Below are positions 42,945-53,795 of a DNA stretch of 64,000 nucleotides, piece after piece (position 1 is the stretch's first letter; every line of letters starts with the position of its first letter). The notes beneath the pieces were generated by a model. The model ran no database searches. It was not told the origin of the DNA and saw only the letters and a program-made list of their open reading frames with translations. The translations under genes were made by a program, and so were the position numbers. Origin of the DNA: Stropharia rugosoannulata (Eukaryota; Basidiomycota; Agaricomycetes; Agaricales; Strophariaceae); the NCBI GenBank assembly GCA_028532985.1, contig JANCIK010000008.1, forward strand, positions 1,054,001 through 1,118,000, written 5' to 3'.

Positions 42945-44386
42945 GTGGCACCTATCACACCGAGTCTGGACGGGGCTGGGGACTATGAGGGACCCATACC
43001 AACGTCCGTCTTCTCCCTGCTCTTGGGAGAAATGTATTATGACCCTGAATCCGATTTATGTGAGTTAAAACATAGTCTACATGGTGAAATTCCTGATTTA
43101 TATCCTTGCGGCAGACATACCGTTGTGTCTCGGTACGCTACTGGAGTGCTATAAACTTTGTCAGTCTTGAACATTCTTCGAATGTATAGAAGCCTGGCTG
43201 GGTGTAGACAATGACAACACAAGTAAGCGCACATACCAGACGCTTCAGCGGCCGCCAATAAACTTGATATTCTTTCAGATACCAGCCACGCCTGGGGCAG
43301 TGTTTGTGGCACTTATCTGTGCAATCTGTGCCCGCCCCCGCGGCCATCTAACACTGGTTGGTGTGAATTACCAAGTATGTTAATTATTACCAAGTATGTT
43401 AATTGCCGTAGCAATATACAATCGCTGAAGACAGGTGCAATAGTCGAGGAGACCAACGACAGTTCCCATTTACAAGAGGGAACTATTCTACAAAACAATC
43501 CATCGGACCTGCAAACCGGGTCCAGTCATTATGGACACTCCGTCTCCCCAGTCGTTGAGCGCCCCGCTCAGCACCAGGTGATAAGTCTGAGGTAAGTTTT
43601 GCAACAGTCCCTTCATGCTTATGAAACTGACGTTTGTCATAAAACTAGCCCATTCGGGGAGGAGACAGTGCCCTCGATTCGGGCGCAGGGCAAGAAGAGG
43701 AAGCTGGGGCAACGTGCACACCAGGTCAGAGCAGGTACATTGATGTTCTCTTCGGGTATTATATCTGTCTGATTCCGGTATAGACACTGGAAATCGCTCA
43801 GTCGGGGGTGATGTGCGATTGCCAGTTGTTGAGCCCACCCCGGAGGAAGAGATGCTCAGGCAATGGGACAGAGAAAACAGAGGGTACGTACTTCAATTTG
43901 GATGATGGAATGCAAGACTCAACCACATGTACAGCGGAAGAGTTCCCGACGCATCAGTGACTATCCCAAATCGGCAAAATTTTGAGGAGGAAGAGGAAGA
44001 GGGGCAGGAGCAGGGGGCAGAGCAGGAGGGGGAGGAGGAGGAGGAGAACGCGAAGAAAAGGCAGAAGAACGGCATCGACGATACCAGCCTTCGGGGGACT
44101 GTTTCGATTGACGACGTCCGGAAGGATCGCAAGGAGGCTTTCAAGGCAGCCACTAATAGTAAGCGTCGGCCACCCAAAATTGTACGGAATAGCGCACCAG
44201 GTATGAATCACTCGAATCGCTTGTTGCTTTTCCCATCTTACGACTGCTGAAACGATTTATACAGAGGAGGGGAGACCCAAGCTGGTCACCTTGGATGGGA
44301 CGAGTGTAATCTCAAGTGAGTTCCATCGATATCGTGATGATAAAAATAGTAATCAAAGCTCGTGTTCAGGTTATGATTACATGTGA
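42945..44386 (+). CDS. Unknown multi-exon gene, start codon not ATG
   Basis: A nine-exon model holds the reading frame throughout: 42945-43059, 43193-43222, 43279-43360, 43412-43591, 43649-43734, 43784-43883, 43917-44200, 44265-44315 and 44370-44386. All introns are GT-AG, and the model gives 314 codons. Retaining the last intron keeps the same frame and stop. The protein begins APITPSLDGAGDYEGPIP and has a Cys cluster (CGTYLCNLC), basic patches (QGKKRKLGQR) and an acidic run of Glu and Gln around 43985-44050. It ends with KRRPPKIVRNSAPG, LVTLDGTSVIS and SYDYM. No family recognised. The frame has GTG where an ATG is expected and no in-frame ATG upstream, so it may be a recently disabled gene, or the first exon is incomplete. 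Confidence 0.5.
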
Positions 44387-46185
44387 TCCCGGCCGGCATC
44401 CCTTTTTGAGTCGGCGACGCGGGATCAGCCGGACTACCGCCTACACTTACAGATTCCTTCTTATTTTCGTCATACTCTTCGTTCAGTCAACTCTATCTAT
44501 TGGGTATGGCATATAATTTCTATTATGTATTATTTTTCTCCCCCGGCTTTCGTATAGCAATGTACTGGTTTCAATAAACAACTTTGATCTGCACTTACTG
44601 TCACCTGCTTAACGTAGGAAAACCCTATCACCATTGCATTATACTGACAACATCTCGTATCACATATACTCCGCTCTATTCGACTTCGAGCTTCTAGCTT
44701 ATAAAACGCAGAGGTACAAGTGACGGAGAATGTATTGATAATGTCATGCAATATTTAGACATATTTCCACGGTCACTTCCAGAAATTTGAATCTGCCGTT
44801 TGCATTTCCTACTGCTACTGCCTACTTTTCTCCAACTCTTAGAACCTTGCAGTAACTAATCCAGAAACTACGAGTACATCATAACTTGAGTTTTCATCCC
44901 ATTTATGATTCGGCACTTGCTCACGACACTGCCAGCATGCATCGTCGTCACACATGGTCGACATGTCTTGCATAGCTTGCGTAAGAACACGAATACAAAG
45001 CAAAGCATGCACTATGGGGATCAGTTAAGCGGGTGTTAGAAAAGTATTAGCGAGGTCTGCGTTGGATGCATCTCATTTATTTGTACTCATTTACTCATTC
45101 GAGGTCTGGATCTGAGCCGACTACGCAGTTTATCTCAGACATTGAAAGCTGTGGTACCCGACCCTATCTGCTCACAACATGCCAACGTGAGTAAACACTT
45201 ACCCCAGGCGCATTCCCGAGGCAGTCTCCAGAAACGCTGTCACCTTCTCTGCGGGTCATGATGCCACTCCGCCGTCACTACCCTCAGATCCACTGGCGCA
45301 ATGACGAATACTCGTACAGGTGCAGGCGCGAATGGTGATTACTGCAGTCCTATTCCGAGAAGTCGGCGACGGGTGGCAGCCACGTCTGTCGTACTATTCA
45401 GATATGCGTGTGTTTTCGCAACGCGTGGCGCGGTGTTTCGGTTCTTGTTTCTTCCAAGTAGGAGAACGCCTTTCCTTGACACCATAATATTCATCCTTCT
45501 CCCGATGCGCACTACCGCCGAACGACTTCTCTGATGAGCGAATACGCAGCTTCGTGCAGAGCCGCCGACTCACGACAGGCTGAAGAGTATTTATATACAA
45601 AGAGTGTCGAAAGAAACAGCCTGGTTAATGCTTACAACCCTGATTTGCTTGCTTTTGAAGGGGTAAATATACAGCTTGAGTACACCACTAGTAAGCTCCA
45701 CGTATATGTCTGCCAGTAGGGGAAGGGATCACACATCAGCTAACTAGTACCTGGTTTAGTATGTGCAGTATTTATTTCGTGAATGGTACTTACCTCACTG
45801 AAATAATGGGCTGAATGGCAGCACGTTCACCAAGCAAGATAGGACTCAGGGTGCCTAGAAAGCGGGAAAGAGCCTCACCAGGGATGTAAAAACACGGCGA
45901 ATAACGGCGCTTACGATTCAATTTTTCTTCAACTTTCTGCGCCCTCCTCAAAAATCAGGCATGCATGAAGGGATGGTTTGTAGGACGTCGGATGGACGGC
46001 GCGGGAAGGGTGTGTATGTAGAGTCCAGTGACAATACTCTGATTACCAAGTCTTCAGAAATTTTATGGATCGCATTGGATTGATTGCTAAGGCCTGATAG
46101 AGCAGTAATGCTCGTCCGACGTCGTAGCAGACGGGGGACAGGCACACGAGTGCGCGTGTAGAACTTGGAACGAGCGAGCGTCAAG
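44387..46185. other. Gene-poor stretch, nothing recognised
   Basis: Short frames only, none with a recognisable domain or coherent splicing. Confidence 0.3.
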
Positions 46186-46189
46186 CGAG

Positions 46190-47440
46190 CAGGCGGAGAT
46201 TCAGCAGAGATCAGAGAGTGGAGACCAGAGACCGGACAGCGGACAGCGAAGAGCAGCAGAGGAGAGATGAAAGAGGGCCCACGATTCCCGCACTGACCCG
46301 GGGATGGTTAGAAACAATGAAAGGCACGAAGGGGCCACCTTCGTGCAATGATGCGCACGGAGCTACGATCAATGAAGGGGAGGGACCCGGGACAGACAGA
46401 GCGTCATGCACGGGTGACCGACTTTAACCAGGCCAAGTAGTGGGCAATCCACGATGCTACATAGGATACGACGGTCCAGCATGCTGCATGCACCACCAAC
46501 GCACGGCAGTACATCGATACACGACACCGGAGTTGTGCCGCCATCTGCTCCGCGGTGGATAGACGACCTACAACTCAGGGGCCGGGTTCTGAGAGAGACC
46601 GTCAGATGTGTGCATGCATGAGCGAGAACGTCGGCCAGGGGCAGTGGTTGAGGATGATGCATGATATCAGGCCATTCCGAGGCGGGGCGGGGATTAATCA
46701 GCCCAGTAGCGTGAACCAGTTAGAAGTGACGTTTATATATACCTCGGGCTCCGGGCTGAGCTGCTTCGAAGTCCGTACGAGGCGAACGTACTCGAAAGGC
46801 GCCCGGGGGGCCGGAGCGTGAGGCGCGAGACCTGGGTAGATGCGAAGGGTCGCAGACGGACATGAGGCGCGGTGGTACGTGCCATGCATGCGTGAGTCGT
46901 GACTGACCAGCGGGATTACGGATGGACTACTATGGTGTGTGTGCCCGGTGACCGACGGCATGCGCTACAGTACGCTGCGCTTCTGAATCAGAGCGTAAGC
47001 TCATGGGGACGGGCATGAGCTGATGGGGGACGGGCGAGGGAGACAGACCGGCGAGAGCGAGGGAGAGCGGAAGGGAGTAAGCGGTGTTTAGACAGCGCGG
47101 GGCAACTCACTGCAGGACCAAGGGGTAGGCGGGGTAATGGCAGGGAGTCGGGGATAAAAGACTTCCTGCGGAGGTGAGCGAGGAGATGGTGGGTAGACCG
47201 CGGGGCGGGCGACGACTGTCGTACAGGATAAATAACGGATCAGAACGTGTTTTGTATAGCTGGGGGGCGGGGCTGCTTCTTCCGGGCGTGGAAATAAACG
47301 GGGCGCAGGGGCCGAGACCGAGGGGAGAAAGGAGACGAACGAGCTACAATGAACAAGAGCTCTTGAATGCAGAGAGTGACTAGTGACTAGTGAAGCTTGA
47401 AGCCAGACCGAGGATAATTGATAGATTGGAACTAAGTACT
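46190..47440 (-). repeat. Purine-rich dispersed repeat module
   Basis: Same family and orientation as 20600-21720 and 29410-29840. GAGAACGTCGGCC, GATGATGCATGATA and CATTCCG(A/G)(A/G)GC(G/A)GG are shared with 29640-29730. ACGACTGTCGTACAGG and GGCGTGGAAA(T/C)AAACGGG are shared with 21385-21475. No gene supported. Confidence 0.6.
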
Positions 47441-47445
47441 GTGTG

Positions 47446-47616
47446 ACTGAAGCCAATCCACCCAACAGTTTTTCGAAAACACGTGGCCTTGTTGTCACGG
47501 GGTATTTTTCCCATACGCCAGCTATGAACTTAGTAGATAACATGAATGCATCTGTACTGCCGTATGTCTTGGCAATGACATCTTGCCTCCATTGAGATAA
47601 TTCACGCAGCCAAATA
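47446..47616 (-). repeat. Left arm of the inverted repeat bracketing the MULE relic
   Basis: Reverse complement of 48860-49031 with about five differences in 170 bp. The outer end reads ACTGAAGCCAATCCACCC. Shared internal text includes GGGAAAAATACCCCGTGACA. Confidence 0.85.
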
Positions 47617-47748
47617 ACGCGTCAATAATGCGACTGAAACTGTTTGAAATATAATTACTAAGCACAATGTGTAGTACTGGCACGATTGACGCGACGCGTC
47701 TTTTCTAATTAAGATACCTCGAGCATACGCGACCGACACTTACGAAGC

Positions 47749-48850
47749 ATGAACGAACAACATCAGCACAACAAGGCCTGTGCACGCTGCTTACATCAGA
47801 AGCCTCACAATGCCGAGTACTTCAAAATAAAAGGGCCTGGGTGTTTTACCAAAGTCTGCAAAGAATGCTTGGAGAAACTTACCAAGCGCAATGCTGAGAA
47901 GCGGCTCGGAGATATCGAAAAGGAAAACAGAGCCAGTTCAGAAGACACAGAAGATGGCGAGAATGACGACACCAAAGGTCTTACAGAACTGACACTCGAG
48001 CTATTCTTAGACACCATCGCGTTAAATCAAGATGTCCAGTCGTTTGCTGCGCTTGTGTCTGTGGCGACGCTGTATGGATCAGATCAAGAACGTGCGCACC
48101 AGCTAGCCAAACGTGTCTGGGAGTCAACCGAGTACCGCTTTCTGTACGTATATAATTGTGTGAGAGTAATATACTAATTTTGTATCAAGCTATCATAGCA
48201 AACATCGCTACAAGACCAGGCCCGTAACACGGTTCTCATACCACTGTGCACAAATTCAGACGCGTCAGCGCAAGCCAGCGAAAAGCAAAAAATAAGCGAG
48301 GTCGTGATAAGGAGCAAATGCAATCATTTGACTGCCGTGGATGGCTGCACATAATGATCTCAGACGGACAAAGTGATGTGGTCTTTGTTAAGTATTCACA
48401 CCAAGACAATCATGTTCCGTACTGCAACATAGCAATTCCTCGGAACATCAAGGACCACATTGTAGATAATATAAAATCAACACCAAGCCAGATAATATTT
48501 TATATATCTGTCAATAGAACTACTTAGTACTAATATTTATTAATACATAGATATGGGATTATGTTCTCGAGAACTATCCGTCACCGGCATTCTCACGCAA
48601 GTCAGTTTATCAGTATTGGAATGAGCGCTCAAGTCAGAAACGGAAACGCGATGAAGATGAGGTTGCATTTGCACATAAACTCCTTCAGGAAGCAGCAAAT
48701 AATCCATCCACATCTGCTTACAAAGCTGAGGAAATACCATTGCATCAAGAAGACGGCTACATATTTGCGCTTACTGAGCCTCTTCGAAGATATGGTAAAA
48801 TAATCAGAGAAGTTCTGCTTGACTCTGCATGTGAGTGGTTGTCAACAAAG
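47749..48850 (+). pseudogene. MULE-like transposase, N-terminal half only, frameshifted
   Basis: First exon 47749-48143 (ACARCLHQKPHNAEYF: zinc-binding-like Cys/His start; KVCKECLEKLTKRNAEKR). A 46-bp intron follows, then 48190 onward: YHSKHRYKTRPVTRFSYHCA. An extra base in an A-run near 48287 breaks the frame before DKEQMQSFDCRGWLHI, HQDNHVPYCNIAIPRNI. A third exon from 48551 reads IWDYVLENYPSPAFSRKSVY, then FALTEPLRRYGKIIREVLLDSA. This is the DNA-binding N-terminal half of fungal Mutator-like transposases. In intact relatives the DDE core begins right after LLDSA; here it is missing and a stop follows within ten codons. The gene is a frameshifted, internally deleted relic. Confidence 0.65.
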
Positions 48851-48859
48851 TAAAATCAG

Positions 48860-49031
48860 TTATTTGGTTGCATGAATTATCTCAATGGAGGCAAGATGTC
48901 ATTGCCAAGACATACGGCAGTACAGATGCATTCATGTTATCTACTCAGTTCATAGCTGGCGTATGGGAAAAATACCCCGTGACAACAAGGCCACGTGTTT
49001 TCGAAAAATTGTTGGGTGGATTGGCTTCAGT
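48860..49031 (+). repeat. Right arm of the inverted repeat bracketing the MULE relic
   Basis: Reads as protein-like sequence on its plus strand (WLHELSQWRQDVIAKTYGS; AGVWEKYPVTTRP; FEKLLGGLAS), and its inverted copy at 47446-47616 keeps the same frame. It may therefore be a duplicated coding end serving as, or mistaken for, a long terminal inverted repeat. No 9-bp target duplication was found at the outer borders. Confidence 0.7.
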
Positions 49032-50520
49032 GCGTCCGGGAGTATGGAAAGTCGGATGGTCGCGCTCTTAAGCGAGCAGTAATGCCACAGCCAAACAAAT
49101 GCGGCTGGTTTGTGCCGTAGTCAGGACCTCGAGAACCTCTATTTCTTCTATCACAGAGGTGTTTACAGGATATTTCCCTTCGGAAACTGTTCCCATGCTC
49201 CTAGAACATCTTCAAGTGATATCGAGCGTGCCAGCGGTGCGCTCTCTCATATGTCCGACTTCTAGTCCGGTTTTTAATTCAGCAGATTTTGCTTTTGGCG
49301 CCTTTGTCCGCAAGCTCGTTTGTCTGTCCAGCTGCCGTTGCGTCAGTCAGTGCCCTTGCTGTCCTGCAGTCGCGTGTACTAACCATTGCACCTCATTTCA
49401 CCGAGGTAGGCACTTGGAACTTGGTAGCACGCAGGTATAAGAAAAACAAAAGCAAGCTATAAATTGCGACATAAAGCAACATATCAGAGCCTTACAAATT
49501 TATTGGTCATATAGAATAGTAATATTATACACTTCGGAAGGTTTAGGCTTTTTGTTCAACTTCAATGTAGAATAAACAGTTTAAAAACTACAAAACACAT
49601 TTATATTAAAGTACTTCACATTGTTTTCAGTAGACTGAAAAAGCTCAACTTCCCGGGGTAATAACTCTTACAATGTAATTAATACGAATCTTACCCCAAA
49701 CGTAATATACCTCGATACCTAATCTGAAGGGCGGGTTCACCTGTATTACCACTGGCGCGTAAGCAATCAACAAGGCCCTTGCAACACCCACCAGTGTACT
49801 ATAGCAGGGTATCTGGAGTCCCACTACACCTGAAAATACGGAGGTGCAATGCCGAACGTATTTGTACGCCTTCTTGGCACTCGCTTAAGAGCGCGACCGT
49901 CTGGCTTTCCATACGGGAGCGGACCTGCTGCTCGAGTTGCTTCTGTTTGGTTGGCTTTCACCACGGCTCCATGCCTTGTCCCTACACGAATACACGCGCG
50001 CCGTGACATCCCCCAAACACAACAAGATACAGCCATGTTCAATTCTGGCTACACTAAACATGCACCAATATTATAAAGGGTCGCCGTCCCGTCGCCTCAC
50101 ACCGCGCTGAAATTATGATTCAAGACAATAAACAATATACCCCATATCTTTATAATTATGACACGTTTTTGTATGTAGGTGTTTGGCTGACGGAGTCGCG
50201 GCATGCAGACCTGGGTTTGAGCTGGTTATGGAGTGACAAAATGAGGTGAAATGCAATGCAATGGTCTAATACCGCCAACCAACCCAATCACATATACTAC
50301 GCTATGTGTGTAGCACTACTATCGTACTTTTGCCAAACTTTTGCATCAGCGGCCAATCGGTGGCTGGCACTTTATGAGTCTATAAGTATGGTGCGGTTTC
50401 TGCACAAGTATTCCCACGCGCGCGCGACACTCGTTGGGACTACCTTCGCAACACCAAGCATAGATTTTCCCCCCAATTTTTCTATATAATAAATATAGAG
50501 GTTTCCGGGAGGGTACACCT
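49032..50520. other. Repeat-derived and AT-rich DNA, no gene
   Basis: 49032-49100 (GTATGGAAAGTCGGATGGTC, GCGCTCTTAAGCGAG) is echoed in inverted, diverged form at 49880-49950 (CTCGCTTAAGAGCGCGACCG, CTTTCCATACGGGAG), indicating a second fragment of the same unit. The rest shows nothing recognisable. Confidence 0.4.
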
Positions 50521-51684
50521 CTATGGCGGTCCATGTGTACTTTTATTCCGCGCAATTTTATGGGCCATATATTCCCCCGCAGAATATCTAAGTGCCCCGC
50601 GGAATTTCTAAATGCCCCGCAGAAATTTGAAGTGCCCCGCAGAAGTTGAAATTCCGCGCGGGCAGAAATGCGGTGTCTGAAATCTGCGCGGGGTGAGTTT
50701 TTCCAGTCAAATACACGTTTTTTGTCCAAAAGCATGCATAGAAATGCCCGCGCGGAATTTTTACACTGCGCGCAGAAATTTAATGCAAAGTGTCTGTTGC
50801 GCGCGCAGAAATTGAGAAATTGACTTGTGCTCACCAATTTGGTGTGCCGACGTGCCGGAGCTAGGTTTTGATGATGTAAGTGATGCTGTCGGCATAACGG
50901 ATCTCACACATCACACTCTGAAACATCATGGGAAATTAGCCTTCTGGCAGCGAGTGGAGAGCCTACTATACAATTGTCATCCCCTCCTTATAGCTTAAAG
51001 CGAGCTAATGTATATAATTAATAAATTACTATGTACTTTCTCTTCAAAATGTGGTTTTTACCTTGGTAGTAAGAGTAAAGATTGACATCCTTAGGTGAAT
51101 TATTGCATTGGAATATAACACAAAAACAACCAATCAACCCGATGTTATACCTGACTTAGGTAGATAATTCACACATTAAAGGATCTGGTACATCTTTGAA
51201 GTAACCAGAATGATTACAAGATTTTCAATGGCAAGTAGACGGGCGCCATTAATGTTTACCTTACCCTTGCTTTGAAGTTTCCACGGTATTTCAAAGTCCG
51301 AAATGCCAGGCTCCGTGATGCCGACAGCATCACTTACATCATCAAAACCCAGCTCCGGCACATCGGCACACCAAATTGGTGAGCACAAGTCAATTTCTGC
51401 GCGCGCAACAGACACCTTGCATTAAATTTCTGCGCGCAGTGTAAAAATTCCGCGCGGGCATTTATATGCATGCTTTTGGACAAAAAACGTGTATTTGACT
51501 CAAAAAACTCACCCCGCGCAGATTTCAGACACCGCATTTCTGCGCGCGCGGAATTTCAACTTCTGCGGGGCACTTCAAATTTCTGCGGGGCATTTAGAAA
51601 TTCCGCGGGGCACTTAGATATTCCGCGGGGCAATATATGGCTCATAAAATTGCGCGGAATAAAAGTACACATGGACCGCCATAG
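50521..51684. mobile_element. Foldback element with roughly 385-bp inverted arms
   Basis: The left arm 50521-50905 and right arm 51308-51684 are near-identical reverse complements. The outer ends read CTATGGCGGTCCATGTGTAC and its complement. The arms are rich in CCGCGCGGAATTTC/TTCTGCGGGGCA words spaced 15-25 bp apart. If the terminal TA is a target duplication, the element would be TGGCGG...CCGCCA flanked by TA. The 400-bp middle has no transposase. Both arms can be translated (ADFRHRISARAEFQLLRGTS), but this reflects the repeat words rather than a gene. It interrupts a frame that continues at 51690-51902. Confidence 0.85.
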
Positions 51685-52394
51685 TTCAAGAGTAGTCCAT
51701 ACGCTTTGTCAAAGATGCGCAATCTAGTGGAGTACTGCTTCAAAGAAGAAGGCACAAGGCTGTCATACTGGTTATATTTCCTATTAAATAATTCGACTAC
51801 ATGTTTCCTGGTAGACAGCAACTCTTGGAATAACCGGCGAAATGGTGATGTTTCTCTTTCTCCATATGTGACCGATATATTGACATCCAATCCAAGAGTC
51901 AAGTAACGAGTATGACGAGTCCTCCTCTCTGGTGATATGACTTTGCGATGCCATATGTAAGATTCGACTGACGGATATGCAATCTTTGTGTCCAGAAAGA
52001 CACGTCTCCATCTTTTCTCCGGTAATGGTCGTCCCAGAAGTGACGAAAGACATCCTCACTATGCTGTTTTTATTTGTGCCAAGTAACTTCCTGTTCCAAT
52101 TGTAAAAGGCTACTATCTTCTTTGGCCCAAGTAGCTCCTACAATGTCCATCTACGAGTAAACCAGAAGTTTTGTGCACCTTCCGCAAGAGCTTCCGTCTC
52201 AGACAGGTATGTGATGCATAGATACCATTTGTACATTGAGCAAATGGACTCATCCAGTTTTTGTAGAAGAAGACCATACTTTAAATATATTTTGGTTTAA
52301 TATCAAGGCGCATAATAATTGGAACTGTTTATCATGTCTTTTACGAACGCGCGTGGATTTATCGGATGAAAATACGGAATGAAGAACTGCAATC
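51685..52394. other. Possible remnant of an interrupted gene
   Basis: A minus-strand frame at 51690-51902 (TLGLDVNISVTYGERETSPF; KYNQYDSLVPSSLKQYSTRL) looks protein-like but matches nothing I know and runs into the foldback element. It may be an exon of a gene disrupted by that insertion. Confidence 0.3.
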
Positions 52395-53415
52395 CTAGTG
52401 CGAGCCAAAGTCCTTAACCATCAAATGCAAGTTGTACCCCTCAATACCTGGGGCTCCTTCAACATATTTAGTCCCCACATCCTTATAGCCGAGCTTTTCG
52501 TAAATGACGATCTAAAGACAAGATTATTAGGATAGGTAAAGCAGACAATGTAGAAGTCACCACATTTTCCTTGGTATTAGTTTCAAACAGCGTCTTCAAT
52601 CCTTGTATTTTTGCCTTGGTGTGACCAATTGTAAGAAACAATGATACAGTCAAAGTATTGATTAATTGACATACCCTATCTTCGCCAACCTTTACCAACA
52701 GTTTACTAATGCCTTTTTTTTGGTAGTCCGGCAGTACTGCCAAGGAATACAGAGTCCAATTCTCTATCTTTACATTACCGGTCGAGTCTTGTCCCAGAAT
52801 TGTCTGCGCAAACGTCGACGATATGGGAAGAAGCTGAATTCTGTTTATCCGACTGCACGTTTGTATGTATCATGCTGTAGAACAGACCTTGGTCATCCAC
52901 CAATTGAACAAGGATGGTTCGTCCCTTTGCAACATAACAAATAGTTCAGCAGCACCCAACTTTTGCTGTTTATCACTATTTAATATTTAAACTATTCTGT
53001 TATCATGATATTATAATGAAATGACCTGAAAACGTACTCGGCAAGGCAGTCAGACCCAGGCGGGAACCAACAGGCTGTTCCGACGACTACTCCATCGTTG
53101 TCTATAGCAACATAGAGCTCTCCAGCAACAATTGTGGCGCGAATGATTGAAAGATACAAATGAGAACGGAGCTCAGATTTTCCACCAACCATGGCGTTTG
53201 CAATGACGTCTACCGCTTCCATCAACATACCATTGTACATTCAGGAATGAGAATCAGTTACCGTCTTTGAAAGCTTCAGATAGGACCTTCACTGCCTCTT
53301 GTACTCTGGGGTCTGAATTACATCATGCCACTGGTTATAGACTGCAATGAAATAAGATAAGTAAGTTTTCAATACCTTCAAGGTTAGTGATTGTCGTAAT
53401 TTGATATGCGGCCAT
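52395..53415 (-). CDS. GNAT-family N-acetyltransferase
   Basis: Seven exons on the minus strand: 53376-53415, 53262-53312, 53038-53215, 52888-52975, 52675-52833, 52564-52614 and 52395-52511. All introns are 46-63 bp with consistent phases, giving 227 aa. It opens MAAYQITTITNLEDPRVQEA. The first beta strands are GELYVAIDNDGVVVGTACWF followed by PPGSD. The acetyl-CoA binding motif A is YSLAVLPDYQKKGISKLLV, with Q-K-K-G-I-S in place of the R/QxxGxG/A loop. Motif B-like strands are TKENIVIYEKLGYKDVGTKY. The whole resembles agaricomycete GNAT proteins of about 220 aa. It transfers an acetyl group from acetyl-CoA to an unknown amine. It sits 3 kb from the seven-helix gene and 8 kb from the UstYa pair, so a tailoring role is conceivable but unproven. 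Confidence 0.85.
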
Positions 53416-53553
53416 GATAGATGTTGAACGGGCTATGGAACAACCGTATGGTAAAGTGGGTTTGTTTTACTGGAGTAAAGCTACTCTACAGCGTGTATTA
53501 GTCCTGGATATATATCTATCGCTGTTTACTAAATAGGTAGCTTCAATGTATGG

Positions 53554-53795
53554 CCATGTTTTCAAGATTATCATCATCCAATATCGTATACATCAGCGCA
53601 GTTGATAAATCCGCTGATTGTTTGCTCAAAATTTCACTCTCCAATATGAAACAGACCGTGATGATCATGGATTCAAGTAAGACCATGTACTTAGGATTAT
53701 CATCATCGAATATTATATATATCAGCACTGTTCATCAATGAGATGATTGTTTGATAATAAAAAATACTCACAAAAGAGACCGTGATCATCTGCTC
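53554..53795 (+). repeat. 129-bp tandem duplication, diverged
   Basis: The unit starting CCATGTTTTCAAGATTATCATCATCC at 53554 (first 20 bases CCATGTTTTCAAGATTATCA) recurs at 53683 as CCATGTACTTAGGATTATCA. Both units end with AGACCGTGATGATCATG/AGACCGTGATCATCTG. About 75-80% similar by eye. Confidence 0.75.

Noticed and set aside
50346..50837. A 163-codon frame in the foldback arm, seen again in the other arm at 51470
   Set aside because: The agreement comes from the inverted duplication itself; sequence is made of short GC repeat words and runs out of the element without a start or domain.
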